A DNA stretch of 64,000 nucleotides from Rhyacophila brunnea (GCA_022495005.1 JAGYXB010000360.1:62001-126000); one strand, 5' to 3'; shown: positions 23,621 through 35,557, counted from the stretch's first letter. The notes: generated by a model from the sequence alone, not told the origin. A program made the numbers and translations.

Positions 23621-24654
23621 TTTACGGATTAAATTCTTAAAACTTTGACAAGAATAACGCGATTGATAAAAATGAAACTGCCACTTGCAAAATGATAATG
23701 CTGCCAGTCATTAAAACATCATGAAAAAAAAATATTACCTAAAGGGAGGAACGATTTTAGTCAATCACAATAATAATTATTACCTATTAAAACAGCTAGG
23801 TAGATTATGTAATGATTTTACTCTATTCATATCTTAATACATTTACTATAATGTATCAGGTATTGTTATATTAGAGGATTTTTGTCTTTTAATAAATATG
23901 TTTAGACATACAAAGGTACATGGATAATGTACTATCAACGGTGTTCCTACCTATTTATTTATACCTACATAGTTTTTATTGACTACAAAATTATAAATTA
24001 AGATCTTCAGAACACGACATTTTAACAAACATAGCAGTAGTATATAACAGTAGGTACCTATTGATAAAGAGCAAAAAAGATATCAATCAGTAAACATCGT
24101 TGAACTTGGGTTATTAAGTGAGAATTTTATACTACCTAATTTATTATCAGATTTGCTAACCAATATAATGGGCTATTTTACGCTATAATAATATTATACT
24201 TACTAAGAAAAAAACAAGTCGTCAGTACATTTTAAATGCACTCAATGCACAGCCAAAAACAGTGTATGGGCATGTATGATAATTTATTATATTTTAATAA
24301 ATTATATACCTACATACCTACTTATCCATTATTCAACAATTTTACAATTCAATATTCCATATAAATGTTCCATTTATAAAAATATGACAACCAAATTCCT
24401 TGCTCGCATAAATCCATTTTCTGACAGTAAAATGCTAGGTATAAATATTTTTTACTCACTTTACTTGAAAGGACAATGTAATTATTTCAGCTACATTTTA
24501 TTAAAACGCTAGTACTTTCTAGAAACTTTATAAATTACGATTTGTGAATGACAGTCGGCAACACTGAATTAGCATATTATTTGTCTATGGCAGTAACAAA
24601 CCACTCCGTTGTGAAGTAATAATTGAAAGATTTTGATGTCAAATATCGGATAAA
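23621..24654. promoter_or_regulatory. Divergent promoter region of pair 2
   Basis: 1034 bp between the 2L and 2R start codons, matching unit 1 without its mariner. The box CGGCAACACTG is at 24556-24566, about 90 bp before the 2R start, followed by the CAGTAACAAACCAC stretch. Confidence 0.5.
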
Positions 24655-24783
24655 ATGGAAGTAAAAACTGAAACAAACGTTGGAATTTTGCCTGACGATC
24701 ACTTCAATAGCGAGGGTCAATATCACGTGTCAGTTAAACAGGAAAATATCGGCGAAGATAGCGATAGTATCCACTTCAAGGAA
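24655..24783 (+). CDS. Gene 2R exon 1, orphaned
   Basis: 43 codons, MEVKTETNVG to IHFKE, with an intact GTAAGT donor. Compared with 1R it lacks 16 internal codons. VKTE and VKQE are kept. Homology to the 1R intron stops at about 25118 and no exon 2 or finger exon follows before unit 3 begins, so the rest of 2R has been deleted. If transcribed it could only make a finger-less peptide. Confidence 0.6.
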
Positions 24784-25118
24784 GTAAGTAGATTCCTAAT
24801 TTTTTTGGGCTAGGGTAATCATAGTTTTGTTGACAGAGTCAATTTCTAAACGGAAGTACCTACCCACTTACGACAATTCTACAAATATAACAACAATTAG
24901 GTATGTACTATTATTCTGTTGCTTGTCTAGAACAAAAAAGGTTTAAACAGTGAGTTAGTTTCCTTCGAAAGGCCTAGTTACACCAGCAGCCTCACAGACG
25001 GAACGAAAGTCAACGTTCGTCAAGAGCAATCGTCGACTTTTAAACATACCTAGCAATTTCACGGAACGATTCAGGTACCGAATCGATCGAGTTTACTCTT
25101 GATTTCATTATACGCTTA
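24784..25118. other. Remnant of the 2R first intron
   Basis: Matches the start of the 1R intron (5939 to about 6235). Homology ends where a TGTCAATGACATTGAGCT MITE end begins, marking a rearrangement breakpoint. Confidence 0.55.
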
Positions 25119-25334
25119 TGTGTCAATGACATTGAGCTGGTACTAATAAAAAATATACAAAATCGTGTGAGGTAATAATATCCATACCTATATGGCAGAA
25201 GCATATAAGTCATTTTTTCGCATTTTACAAGAGAAGGTATTTAAGGTTTATAGAAGTGTCACAAATCAGGATATGATGGAAATTGGATTGTTTTGTGTTA
25301 TTATTATTAAAAAACTAGTATATTTTTCAATTAT

Positions 25335-25785
25335 ATTTGATGAAAAAAGAAAATCAAGTAATCCAATGCGTTATTGAGCATTTAATGACATATGAGGTTT
25401 TGGCATAAAAATATTTTCAACATTTTGACATATCATTTGCAATAATAGATGATTTATTATAGAAAACTTATGAAATTAAACAAGATCTTGGACATTAAAT
25501 GAACACATGATAAAATTAAACTAACAGTATTAATAATAGTTGGTAAAAACTAATATATTTTTAAAATATATTTATTAAAAAAAGAAAATTAAGTAATTAC
25601 ATGAGTTATTGAGCATTTAATGACATGGGGTTTTGGCATAAAAATATTTTCAACATTTTGACATACCATTTAGATGTTTTATTATAGAAATTAAAGCAAA
25701 CGCGTGGAAATTAAATGAAAACATGATAAAATTAAACTAACAGTGATAATAATATTGGTAGTTGTTTATTAGTATTACTTTTATA
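25335..25785. repeat. Two diverged direct repeats of about 240 bp
   Basis: The sequence around TTATTGAGCATTTAATGACA and GGCATAAAAATATTTTCAAC occurs at 25370 and again about 237 bp later, followed in both by ACATGATAAAATTAAACTAA. Non-coding; next to a transposon relic and probably part of it. Confidence 0.6.
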
Positions 25786-25898
25786 TTTTTTAATTTTATA
25801 TTAAATACATATTAATAACTTTAAATTTATATAAAATGGACGATAAACCGGATCTGTCAATGGCAATAAACTGATGAGGTCATCTTTCTTAGATTGAT

Positions 25899-27190
25899 TT
25901 ATTGACAGAGGATTGTTATAGCATTGCTTAATGTTAACAATGTTCCTTCTTCGTCTTGTCGTGCGCGTAAATCAAGTTGAAGAAATGGGTCATCTTCATG
26001 TAATGAATATTTAAATTTTATTAAACCAAACTCCTTCTCATACCTGAAACATCTAATTTTGTTCCAAACGACATTTTCTCCAACTGTATTATTTTTTCGA
26101 TTCACCGGTTGATTAGAAAGAAGTCTTGAATAATTGTAAATCTCATCCTGAGACATCTCTTTAGCAATAAAAGATTTCTTGTCCCTTACTGTTTTAACAA
26201 ACTGATACCAATCATGGGGAATATTAATTTCTATGTTGGAAGTTTTCTTGGCTTTTTCAATACGTGAATGGTCAGTGTCACATTCAAGTCGCGTATGGCC
26301 TGGGAGCAAATATTTATGATCCATGACCTGGATAGTTGGTGATGTACTTACATATACATATAGATAGAGCTGCAGTTATTATGTTATTTTTATTTTGTCC
26401 CGGACAAGAATCAGAGGATGCAATAACACTTTCAACAGTTGGACTTAAGGTATTCAGAAGATTTATCACACAAAACGCTATTTCGTTGGCTCCCCTTGCA
26501 GCTATTCCCTCGTGCCACATATAACATGAGGTTTGTTTCGATGCGCAATTTCTTACGGTCAAATTATAATATGTGTACAATTGCCTTTTATAGTACACTA
26601 TATTTGAGTTAAGAGAAGGCGTTGGCAAACACTGCTGCAGGTCGAATACTAAAAAAGCAATTTTACCTTCAGATTGGAGAGCTTTGGTCTTATCGTTTGT
26701 TTTTAATTCATAGCCTTTACTGCCACTTGCAAACTTGTCGGTTTCCAATTTTTGTTTTATTTGTAAATCTGTATCACATTTTAATTGAATATTGTATGTA
26801 TCACAAGTTTTTCATGTGTTTTTGCTTGGTACTTTAAATTATATCCGGTGTTTTTCAAAATTGAAGCATACATACTATATGACACAGGAATCATATTTTT
26901 TTCCGTTTGCATATCACAATACATTTCAAACATTTTTGATATGTTTAGCTGCCCAGACAGGTATTCTTTGGATGTGCGAAGACGTGAATAATGACTTTTA
27001 TGCTTAGGAAAGCTTTTTATGTGTGCAGTAACTTCTTCCCATTCGTTTGTTTTCTGTTTATAAGTTCGTGTTTTCCACGATTATCATTACGAATAAATCC
27101 TGTATCTTTACTTTGTTTGCAGTGATTCCAAAGACATGTTGAAACATTTTTTTGCATACTTTATATTCCAGTCCCTCTGTATTGCTAATT
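25899..27190 (-). pseudogene. Decayed DUF7869-type transposon protein
   Basis: Minus-strand remnants in several frames. From the N-terminal side they read KVCKKMFQHVFGITANKVK (about 27130), SHYSRLRTSKEYLSGQLNIS, then a 144-codon block with FLVFDLQQCLPTP, KRQLYTYYNLTV and ASSDSCPGQNKN, and finally PGHTRLECDTDHSRIEKAKK at the start of a 141-codon block. The same order of motifs occurs in an uncharacterised insect protein family that I believe Pfam calls DUF7869. The acidic residues in FDLQ, SSDS and ECD could form an RNase-H-like catalytic set (inference). A frameshift at about 26320 and others make it a relic. No clear inverted ends. Confidence 0.6.
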
Positions 27191-27255
27191 TTATAAATTC
27201 AATAAAGACAGCTGCCAAAAATGCAGAATACCATAGGTAAGTCTGCGCATGCCTA

Positions 27256-27599
27256 ATTTAGAAGGAAATTTTGGCAAGTAAATTTAAAGGTGACATTTTT
27301 CCTGTCCATGCCAACTTGCAACATTCGTACATAACAAGTCTATGTTTTACAAGCATGCGTGAGCAGTGGTAGCATACGTAGGATGAACACTTTTAAAGTT
27401 ACTATTCAAGCGATTTATTATATCATTATAGTATTTATGGTTTGGACATTGCGATAACACGAAGAAGATGGCCGATTTTGTTAATTTGAGTTTTATTTAC
27501 AAGAAGTGTCTGTCATATGTGACATTTTGTGTGATTAAATCGGGTTCGTAAATGTATGCAAGTATAAGTAAAAATATCGCATTTATATGGCTTTTCGTC
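27256..27599. other. Truncated left flank of unit 3
   Basis: Homology to the other unit edges (for example 44735 onwards) begins abruptly at about 27250-27256, so roughly 430 bp of the flank is missing together with the right half of unit 2. Includes the decayed post-stop finger at 27534-27599. Confidence 0.6.
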
Positions 27600-28703
27600 T
27601 TAATGTGTTATTTTGTGTTTTTTCAGGTGTTGTGACTGTCTGCATGCAAAAGAACACACATTGCATTTATATGGTTTTTCACCCGTATGCAACATTTTGT
27701 GTGATTTCAGGTCTTTTGATCGTTTGCATGTGTAAGAACACACATCGCATTTATATGGTTTTTCACCAGTATGCAAAATTTTGTGAGATTTCAGGTATTG
27801 TGATCGTGTGCAAGTATAAGAACACACATTACATTTATATGGTTTTTCACCAGTATGCAACTTATTGTGAAATTTCAGGTCTTGTGATTGTTGGCATGTG
27901 TAAGTGCACAAATTGCATTTATATGGTTTTTCACCAGTATGCGACATTTTGTGTGTTTTCAGGTGGTGTGATCTTGAGCATGTATAAGAACATACATTGC
28001 ATTTATATGGTTTCTCTCTAGTATGCGACATTTTGTGTCTTTTCAGGTGGTTTGATCGTGAGCATGTATAAGAACATACATTGCATTTATATGGTTTTTC
28101 ACCAGTATGCGACATTTTGTGTATTTTCAGGAGGTTTGATCGTGAGCATGTATAAGTACATACATTGCATTTATATGGTTTTTCACCAGTATGCGACATT
28201 TTGTGTGTTTTCAGGTTATGTGAATGTTTACATGAAAACGAGCACACATCGCATTTATATGGTTTCTCACCAGAATGTGTCATTTTGTGTGATTTAAGGT
28301 GATGAGTCTGTTTGCATGTATAAGAACATATATCACACTTTAATAGTCTTTCGCTCATGTCTGTTTTCTTATATATTTTAACACTACGCAAATGGGAACG
28401 GCCAAGCGTTTCACTATTTTCGTAAGTATCATTGTGAATAGTTTTGTGACTTCTTAAAATACTAGGGGATTCTAAGACTGCATTACAGATATTGCATATA
28501 AAATTTTGCGGATAATGCACGATTTTTCTCAACAACATTGCAGCCACCTTCGGAGTATTGGCTGCGGATATTTCCTTTTTTATATTTTGTTCATCTATAG
28601 TTATTTCTGAATAGTCTATCACCCCATCTTGGTTTCCATCAGTTGTTGGTTGTCGGCTACCATATGTATTGGGACACTCTGTAACACACCGCTGGGAAGA
28701 AAT
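27600..28703 (-). CDS. Gene 3L zinc-finger exon (1 + 9 fingers)
   Basis: Starts after acceptor AG at 28704-28705 with ISSQRCVTECPNTYG, then SEITIDEQNIKKEISAANTP, LLRKIVHYPQNFIC, an atypical finger (CNICNAVLES...HKTIH), a 25-residue spacer and nine YKC-x2-C(S/T)Y-x-C fingers with TGEKP linkers. The last finger ends KKHKITH and TAA like the other L genes, but its front half (CSFACRQSQHL) is the penultimate finger of 1L, so two fingers have fused. With exon 1 the protein is 419 aa, with no stop or frameshift. Likely a nuclear DNA-binding protein; partner and target unknown. Confidence 0.8.
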   Translation of the reverse strand: MSSQRCVTECPNTYGSRQPTTDGNQDGVIDYSEITIDEQNIKKEISAANTPKVAAMLLRKIVHYPQNFICNICNAVLESPSILRSHKTIHNDTYENSETLGRSHLRSVKIYKKTDMSERLLKCDICSYTCKQTHHLKSHKMTHSGEKPYKCDVCSFSCKHSHNLKTHKMSHTGEKPYKCNVCTYTCSRSNLLKIHKMSHTGEKPYKCNVCSYTCSRSNHLKRHKMSHTREKPYKCNVCSYTCSRSHHLKTHKMSHTGEKPYKCNLCTYTCQQSQDLKFHNKLHTGEKPYKCNVCSYTCTRSQYLKSHKILHTGEKPYKCDVCSYTCKRSKDLKSHKMLHTGEKPYKCNVCSFACRQSQHLKKHKITH

Positions 28704-29094
28704 CTACAACAAGGTAAAATCTATATTATATGTATAGACGGAATATACAATATAATAGTATGATTAAATTGTATGCAGCTAATTTTATATCAACAATTTT
28801 ATATTCACTCTCATACATAGTTCCATTATTTATTAAATGTATACATAGGTAATTTCTAACCAGCGAGTACCTGGCATGCGTTGCAATGCCACACAAAGAA
28901 ATAATGTGTTTGTGTTTTAATTCTGTTTATTGAAGAAGCACGTAAATTCTACAAAATTTACAATTACTAGTATTACTAGGGTACTAGTATTAGACATACC
29001 ATATTTTGATATAATGTATATTATCATTTAGAATAGTCTGAAGGTATTTATAACTCATTATATTAATTAATAACTTTTATAATAATATAAACTC

Positions 29095-29996
29095 GAAAGA
29101 TCCAAACTGCTGAAGAAGTCCAAGGGTATTATACACTTGAGAAGCAAAGCCGAATTTCAGACCGAACTGACAAATAGACTTACATCTTTCCAGGCTAAAA
29201 AGGATTCTATCTCCCTTTCGAATACAGAAAGCATAACGCGCGTATTACTAAAATCTGCAAAACAACCAGACAAAGTTTCATCAGAGCCCGCACCCCCAAC
29301 AAAGCTTTAACCAATACGTTACTAATGAAACAGCGAAGGGAAACAAAGAGTCATATTTAAAGTCAAACGACCCGAATACTCTAGTCTTTGCAAAACTCTC
29401 CGTAAAAACATACGTGAAGACCTCCGTAGAATAAATATGACGCTGATACCGGCTACTGTGGAAGCAGGGAGAAGTCTGAACAAAAACAAACAACGATTGG
29501 GGATAGGGAGAAGGCAAAAAAAGCACTACAAGCGGAAGACGGCACTACTGTTTTGCGAAACTGGAATAGTTTATTGAACAAAGTGGTGGAATTCTACAGT
29601 TCGCTCTATAATGACGAAAATGGAAAAATGAGACTAGTTCAAACCATCTGAGGAAGGATGATGACGAAAACTGTCTTCTTGAAGTCACTACCTACGAGGT
29701 AGAGCATGCAATAAGAGGCATGAAAAATGGAAAAGCTCCAGGAGAAGATGGGCTTACGATCGACATTCTCAAGAGAGCCGGACAGACCGTGAACGAAGTG
29801 CTAGCACAGCTGTTCACAACCTGCCTGCGCGATGAAAAGGTCCCAAAGGCGTGGAAAAGTGCCTCGATCATCATCCTTCATAAAAAGGGAGATCAGGAAG
29901 ACCTGAAAAATTATCGACCAATCAGCTTATTGCCAATTCTGTACAAAGTCTTTACAAAAATACTCTCCAACCTACTAGAAACAGCTCTAGATTAGA
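29095..29996 (+). mobile_element. RTE-type retroposon, 5' part
   Basis: Remnant of a non-LTR reverse transcriptase. The clearest block (29720-29995) reads MKNGKAPGEDGLTIDILKRA, NYRPISLLPILYKVFTKILS. Upstream frames show the RTE linker (FAKLSVKTYVKTS) with stops. Homology to the unit 4 copy ends at GCTCTAGAT (29990), where R1-like sequence starts. Not functional. Confidence 0.75.
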
Positions 29997-30077
29997 CATG
30001 CGTCGTTCTCAAACGTACGAATCTTTTAAAACTAAACTATAGCCAAAGAACGAATCGGTCCCATGTCACCTGGCGCT

Positions 30078-30352
30078 TATGTCGTTCGAGGCGAACGAGA
30101 TTCGCGAGAGTGCGCGCGCAGTATAGGAAGAAACGTGGGTGCGAATAACACGCTACCCGGCGAACTGAATATGTCGTTCGAGGCGAACGAGATTCGCGAG
30201 AGTGCACGCGCAGTATAGGAAGAAACACGGGTGCGAAGGACACGCTGCCCGGCGAACTGAATATGTCGTTCGAGGCGAACGAGATTCGCGAGAGTGCGCG
30301 CGCAGTATAGGAAGAAACATGGGTGCGAAGGACACGCTGCCCGGCGAACTGG
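30078..30352 (+). repeat. Three 92-bp tandem repeats
   Basis: Copies begin at 30078, 30170 and 30262, each with TATGTCGTTCGAGGCGAACG, and differ at few positions. They lie upstream of the first ATG of the R1-like ORF1 (30654), where repeated 5' UTR promoters are known in several non-LTR elements. CpG-rich compared with the surroundings. Confidence 0.85.
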
Positions 30353-30653
30353 GAGAAGAGACTGAAGTGTCGAGCCGTGCGGATGTGTTTTTTCATCGCT
30401 ATTATTTCGCTTTTGTTATCTTCAATTTTGATCCTGCTATTCACAAGTTTTTGATTTCGTTTCCTCACTAATACGTTCGCGTGCCCTTGGAATACGATTT
30501 GTGAAACTTTTGTGTGTTTTCCCCTTGGACTTTCCCGGGAATTGTGACTTTTAATTTGTTTATTAATAGTGACCTAATTATTGTAACAATAATATTTATT
30601 GTGCGATAAATTGTGTTTGAGTGAGTGAAGTGTGACGAGTGTTACCTAGCGCC

Positions 30654-31959
30654 ATGGTCAACTACAAAGGGGATCCCATGCAAGTGGAAGGAATGTCCAC
30701 TAGGAAGCGGAAGTCGGACGTGGCTGAGGGTATTGGTGACCCAAGGTAAAGGATAAAAGGCCTGATAAAGAAAAAGAGAAAAACAAGCAGAGCGCTTCCA
30801 CTTCAAAAAGCAAGGGCGTTAAGTCAAGGGCAGGTTCAGCCTCAGCATCTTGCGAGGAGATCAATCCCGTGACTTTAAGTATTCTCTCTGAGTCTCAGGA
30901 GAGTGCGTCGAGGACGACGATTGCCATCAAGAGGGCGCTTGCCACCCTCGAGAAGGACAGTCGTATCGCCAGAGCAACCGTCAACGCAGTAGCCGAGGAG
31001 CTTGAGATGGCAATCACTGAAACGTGCGACATGGCGATAGAGCTGGAGGCGCACAAGGCAATTGTGAAGGATCGTACCTCCTTAACGAGAGCCATCATCC
31101 AGGCTCCTTCTAATGCTCCTCCCAGGGCTCTTTAGAGTGACGTAACCCGTAGAGAGGCTCAACCAACTAGAGTCTCCAATGGCCACCAGTTCCTCCGAAA
31201 ACTGTCGCCGTGCCGGGGGTGATGTTTTATCCGACAAAGGAGGGTCAAGAATCGACTGCTACAAAGGAAGCGGTTATGAAAACTATACTGCCTGAAACTT
31301 TGGGAGTGCACATCACCGGGGTACGCAAGATCCGAGGAGGCGGGATCATCGTGCATCCCAAAAGTGACGACGAGGCTAAGCGGCTCATAGCTGCCCCTGG
31401 GCTGACTGAGGCCGGCTTAAAGGCCCAAGTCGCGGGGAGAAAGCTTCCCCGCGTCATAATTTTTAATGTACCCATTGAGACGACAGAAGAGCAGCTCAAG
31501 GAGGCAATCATAAACAATACCCAGGAGGCGTCTGGCCTTGCATCTGAGGGTTACGCTGGAACCAAACTGAACCACAAGGCGGGACCGAAGACCGAACGTT
31601 GTCATATGATAATGTCGATCCCGGGAAAGGCTCGAGAGGCGCTGCTTAATGATGGCAGACTTTTCATGGGGGGGAATTCGTTCCCTGTGCGTGACTTTTG
31701 CGGAGTTGTCAAGTGTGCAAAGTGCCACTTATACGGACACATGGCGAAGGGTTGCAACGCTGAGGTTACAACGTGCGGCCACTGCACTAGAGAAGGGCAT
31801 GACAGAGCAGACTGCCCCACCGCTGACGAACCGGGCAAGTGCCCTGCGTGCACGCGCTACAAGAAGCCGAACGGCCACTTGGCCACCGATCCCGACTGTC
31901 CCGCGCGCCTACACGCTATTGAGGAGGAAAGAAGCCGCACTGATTACTGTCCGCAATGA
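30654..31959 (+). pseudogene. R1-like ORF1 (gag) with zinc knuckles, frameshifted
   Basis: Begins MVNYKGDPMQVEGMSTRKRK, shifts frame near 30750 (then KDKRPDKEKEKNKQSAS), has a helical middle block (30869-31135) and a second break near 31135. From 31210 a 249-codon frame is open, ending with CCHC-type knuckles (CAKCHLYGHMAKGC, CGHCTREGHDRADC) and a third Cys/His cluster (CPACTRYKKPNGH). It would package the element RNA. Its stop overlaps the ORF2 start as ATGA at 31956-31959. Confidence 0.7.
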
Positions 31960-33148
31960 TCTCCTTCGCTCAGATCAACATGGGCAGAGGTCGAGCCACA
32001 TCTGCCGAGTTGCTTGAGGTTGCTCGGGATCAGAATACGGACATAATTATGATACAAGAGCCATACGCCTTTGGTCCCAATCGGGGCCTAAGCGGTGGCC
32101 GTATCATACAAGCTACCCCGAAATCTCTATCTTGAAAATTTGTAAATGACACCGCACTAATTGTGTTGCATCTCTCGCATCTATCCAATGAGCTTTTCGC
32201 GGTGGCGGAGATTGCTAATAACAGGGGGCTCTCCATTGTAGTTATATCTGCGTATTTTCAGTACAGTTCTTCCACCCTGTATTGCACAAAATGACTGGAG
32301 AAAATCTTATATGCTTGCAGAGGCAAGCAAATAATTGTTGGGGCGGACGTTAACGTCCAGTCCTTGCTCTGGGCCCCCTCAGGGCCCAGACGTAACAAGG
32401 ACAGTCCTGAGCCACTCGAGGAGCTCTTGGCCGTCTTTGATTTGACGAAGCTAAATGACTCTAACGGGCCGGACTCTTTCTCCACTAGAAATGGTGAGTC
32501 ACATATTGATGTCACTCTGACATCCAGTGGTGTTGCCAGACGCGCCGTAGACTGGCAGGTCCACACGGACGCGGTGGCTAGCGATCACCGTCTGATCACA
32601 TTTTTGTTCAGAATTGCGGGAGATGCGGCCCCATTGAGCCAAACCAAGAGCGTACTGATTCCCAGGCGCTTTCGCACGAGCGGTGTCAATTAGGATGCTT
32701 TTGACGTCAAAATTAGTGGACTGGCCTCTGCCATGTCGGCTGACGATCTCCACCAAAGAGCCAATGACTTGACTGAGTACATTACTCAAACTGCGGAGTC
32801 CACGCTGGGTAGAACCTCTCTGAGGCCACCCAACCTTGCGCCATGGTGGATACCAAAATTTACGTCTTTGAGAAGGACCATGAGACTTGCCCAAAGAAAA
32901 TTGCAAAGAGCTAGAAGATCTCAGAACGACTTACCCAGAAATGACGAACCTACGGAGATTGCTTATAAATCCGCAAGGGCAAAATTCAAAAGAGAGTTAA
33001 ATAAAGCCAAGAAAAAGCACTGGCGAGATTTTGTCTCTGAAATGGGTGGCTATAATCCGTGAAGACTGCCTTTCCGCGTGATAAATCTGGGCTCAAGTCC
33101 TGGTAAAATCATGGCGGCTATGCGGCGCCCCGATGGCACCAATTACTA
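31956..33148 (+). pseudogene. R1-like ORF2, endonuclease part only
   Basis: Starts MISFAQINMGRGRATSAELL with IIMIQEPYAF, the N-terminus of an apurinic-type endonuclease; then GADVNVQSLLW, SHIDVTLTS and SDHRLI, matching its remaining active-site motifs (usual GGDFN is changed to GADVN). Stops occur near 32134, 32290, 32693 and 33061. The frame ends at about 33148 (GTNY) before the reverse transcriptase would begin. Confidence 0.7.
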
Positions 33149-33437
33149 AATTTGCCAGAGCGTACGGGGGGCGGAACACTCTCGACTCCCCTTGCGACTC
33201 TTCAAATTAAAGTCACTCTGATAGTTGCCATATAAATTAACATCATGCATTCGCACTTCGGTGCAAGGTTGTATCACCAGTCCCGTGCGGCTCTGCTCGG
33301 GACAAAATGAGGGCTTAAATTCTTTGATCTGGCACACGTAAGGGTTATGTTAGCCGGCCGCGTATGACGTGGCTGCATACACATAACGGGAGCGGAGGTG
33401 GGAGTTTTACACAACATGCCCGGTAAACTGAATATGT

Positions 33438-33571
33438 CGTTCGAACTGGTAAAGTTCGGCGGAAATACGTGGCAGCGAACGACACAGGACCGAGAAAGTT
33501 AGGAGAAGCTTAGGGAGGTCTTCATCCAGCAGTGGATTGACCCCGGCTGATGATGATGATGATGATGATAC
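33438..33571 (+). mobile_element. RTE 3' end with (TGA)n tail
   Basis: Reads GGNTWQRTTQDRE-like in RTE frame as in unit 4 (48860-48985) and ends in a TGATGATGA microsatellite, the usual RTE tail. It is the distal half of the element split at 29996. Confidence 0.75.
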
Positions 33572-35557
33572 TATCGACCGAAGGTACTTGGTGGAATTTC
33601 AATTTAAATTCAAATAGATTTAAGTGTTGTACTATTTGAGTCGTGTTTTGCGACCCAGGTTTCGCCTTTCGACATTTCCAGGCGCTGTGTCACACTGTCA
33701 ACGAACACTATTATTTATAATTCTATTTTATATAATAAATCAATACAATAAAGTAGGTAAAAACTCAATTGACTACCTATCAAGTCAAGGGTCACAATAA
33801 AAAAATAATAAACAATTTATGAAGAGTTCAAGTGTTGGTAGAAAACCCCCTATCGTATTATTAATAATACATTTGATAAGCATAATATTATAATAAATCA
33901 TTAAAATTTAATAATAGATCATTAGTACTTATAAACAATAAAAATACTACACTCAAGAGGTATAAATCGTCAATTCTAGGAACAATGGTAACGTATTCGA
34001 AATTAATGGAGTTAACTAAAAGGGATATTACATAACTATATCAGTCTTTAAAAGTTATTACTAATTTAAACAATTTATTAATTTCAGTTTCACAGAGTTA
34101 ATAACTTATTTACATGCGTGTTTCTATTTGCAGGTATTGCCAAAATAATACCCCGTTTACACTTGCATAGATTTACTTCTGACAGTACGTATTATCGCGG
34201 CTATACAAATAAAATGCACATGTAAATACGTATAATCATGCAAGTTGTAAAGTCGCATGCATGAATCAAAAAAGTTCGGAGGCTTCTGAATTTTTACACG
34301 ACAGTTGGTATTGTTCAGATCTGCGCCTGCGTAGTAGAACGATGGTGGTGAAAATTCCGGAAAAAAAACGAACGCGCAGACCATTTTGAGGTTAAACGAT
34401 TTTCACGACCTGTCAAATAGTACTATAAAATGTCTTGTTTACTCTTAAAGAACAAGATTGGAGCGACAGGATTTTGACGTGTAAACAGATATTATTGCAA
34501 TAGTTTAAAATACACACTATTGCTGCAAGTAAATCCATGCACGTGTACTAAATGGCGCTATAACCTTCGAATACCTAGGTAAGTATGTAATCCATAGCAT
34601 TGGCTATTATATAATTAGATTCGAGTTCAATTTGACATTTTACACAAATCGCATAGTGCCATTTCAGAGAAATAGATTGACCATTGTTATTAAGATGAGA
34701 AATCACGTAAAAAACCAAGAAATGCATGCGTCGGTTATCGTCAAGTCAGAACGCAAAACATCCGTATGTTTTCAGCACACTAAACTTTGTCAGTCATACT
34801 TATTTATTTTCATTGAATTAAGAATACAATAATTTGCAGATGGTGGTGGTTAGTTTTTACAATTCAATTAAACCCTGCTTAAACCAAAAAATAATAATAA
34901 TTTAGGTATTTATACTTATTTGTTTTCATTGATTAAGGGTACATATAACAGCTAGAGTATGTATTCTATAAACTAGCGTACACGTAACACGAAACGCATT
35001 GTGCCATTGCGTTCAACTATTGCAAGTTTTCACTTGGCGGTAACGAGATGGATACTGAAGCGGGCCGGGAGGGAGGGAACCGCACGCCAGCTTATATAAG
35101 ACATACTCTGGTGTTGGTAGTTTTTTTAAAATTCATTAAGCCCTCAAAAACCAAAACATAATCGATAAAAAAAATCTTCCATTTATAAAATACCTAGGTA
35201 TCTAAATTAAAAATAATATATGGTTTAATGGCATAATTTTAGATGTTTTATTGATAAACGAATATTTTCGATTAACATTTACTTTGGCTTGGATTAGGCA
35301 GGCTTAATTGAATTTTAAAAACTAACAAACACTTTTTACACATCGTACCTTTAGTTCAATGAAAACCAATATTTTTGACATACGAAGTTTAGTGTACTCT
35401 ATTTATGACGGATCTCAACAGCCTACATCCACCCTTTGCTATATTTACCAGTATCAGCTTGATTCGAATATCGTACTGTCTTGAAAATTTCAAATACGGA
35501 CTCATTCTATACATAATTGTTGGATATAACCATTGTCATATTTATTGAAAAACTAAC

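Larger units (their letters stand above)
29997..33437 (+). mobile_element. R1-clade non-LTR element lacking reverse transcriptase
   Basis: A GC-richer insert of about 3.4 kb. It has a 92-bp tandem repeat in its 5' part, a gag-like ORF1 with zinc knuckles and an ORF2 that starts as an endonuclease but ends near 33148 without any reverse transcriptase. The tail (33150-33437) is non-coding. It replaces about 1.05 kb of the RTE present in unit 4 (47812-48857). The last bases before RTE resumes (CTGAATATGTCGTTCGA) match the junction of the 92-bp repeat. Confidence 0.7.
28704..35557 (-). other. Intron of gene 3L, holding retroposons
   Basis: Phase-0 intron of 6.85 kb. Contains an RTE remnant split around an R1-like element (listed separately); 33572-35557 is AT-rich and matches 48990-50989 of unit 4 closely. 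No exon seen. The start (28860-28990) shares with unit 4 an ACC(T/C)GGCATGCGTTGC motif of unknown origin. Confidence 0.6.

Noticed and set aside
26336..27007. Plus-strand frames of 62-71 codons
   Set aside because: Antisense to the DUF7869-type relic, which shows family motifs on the minus strand.
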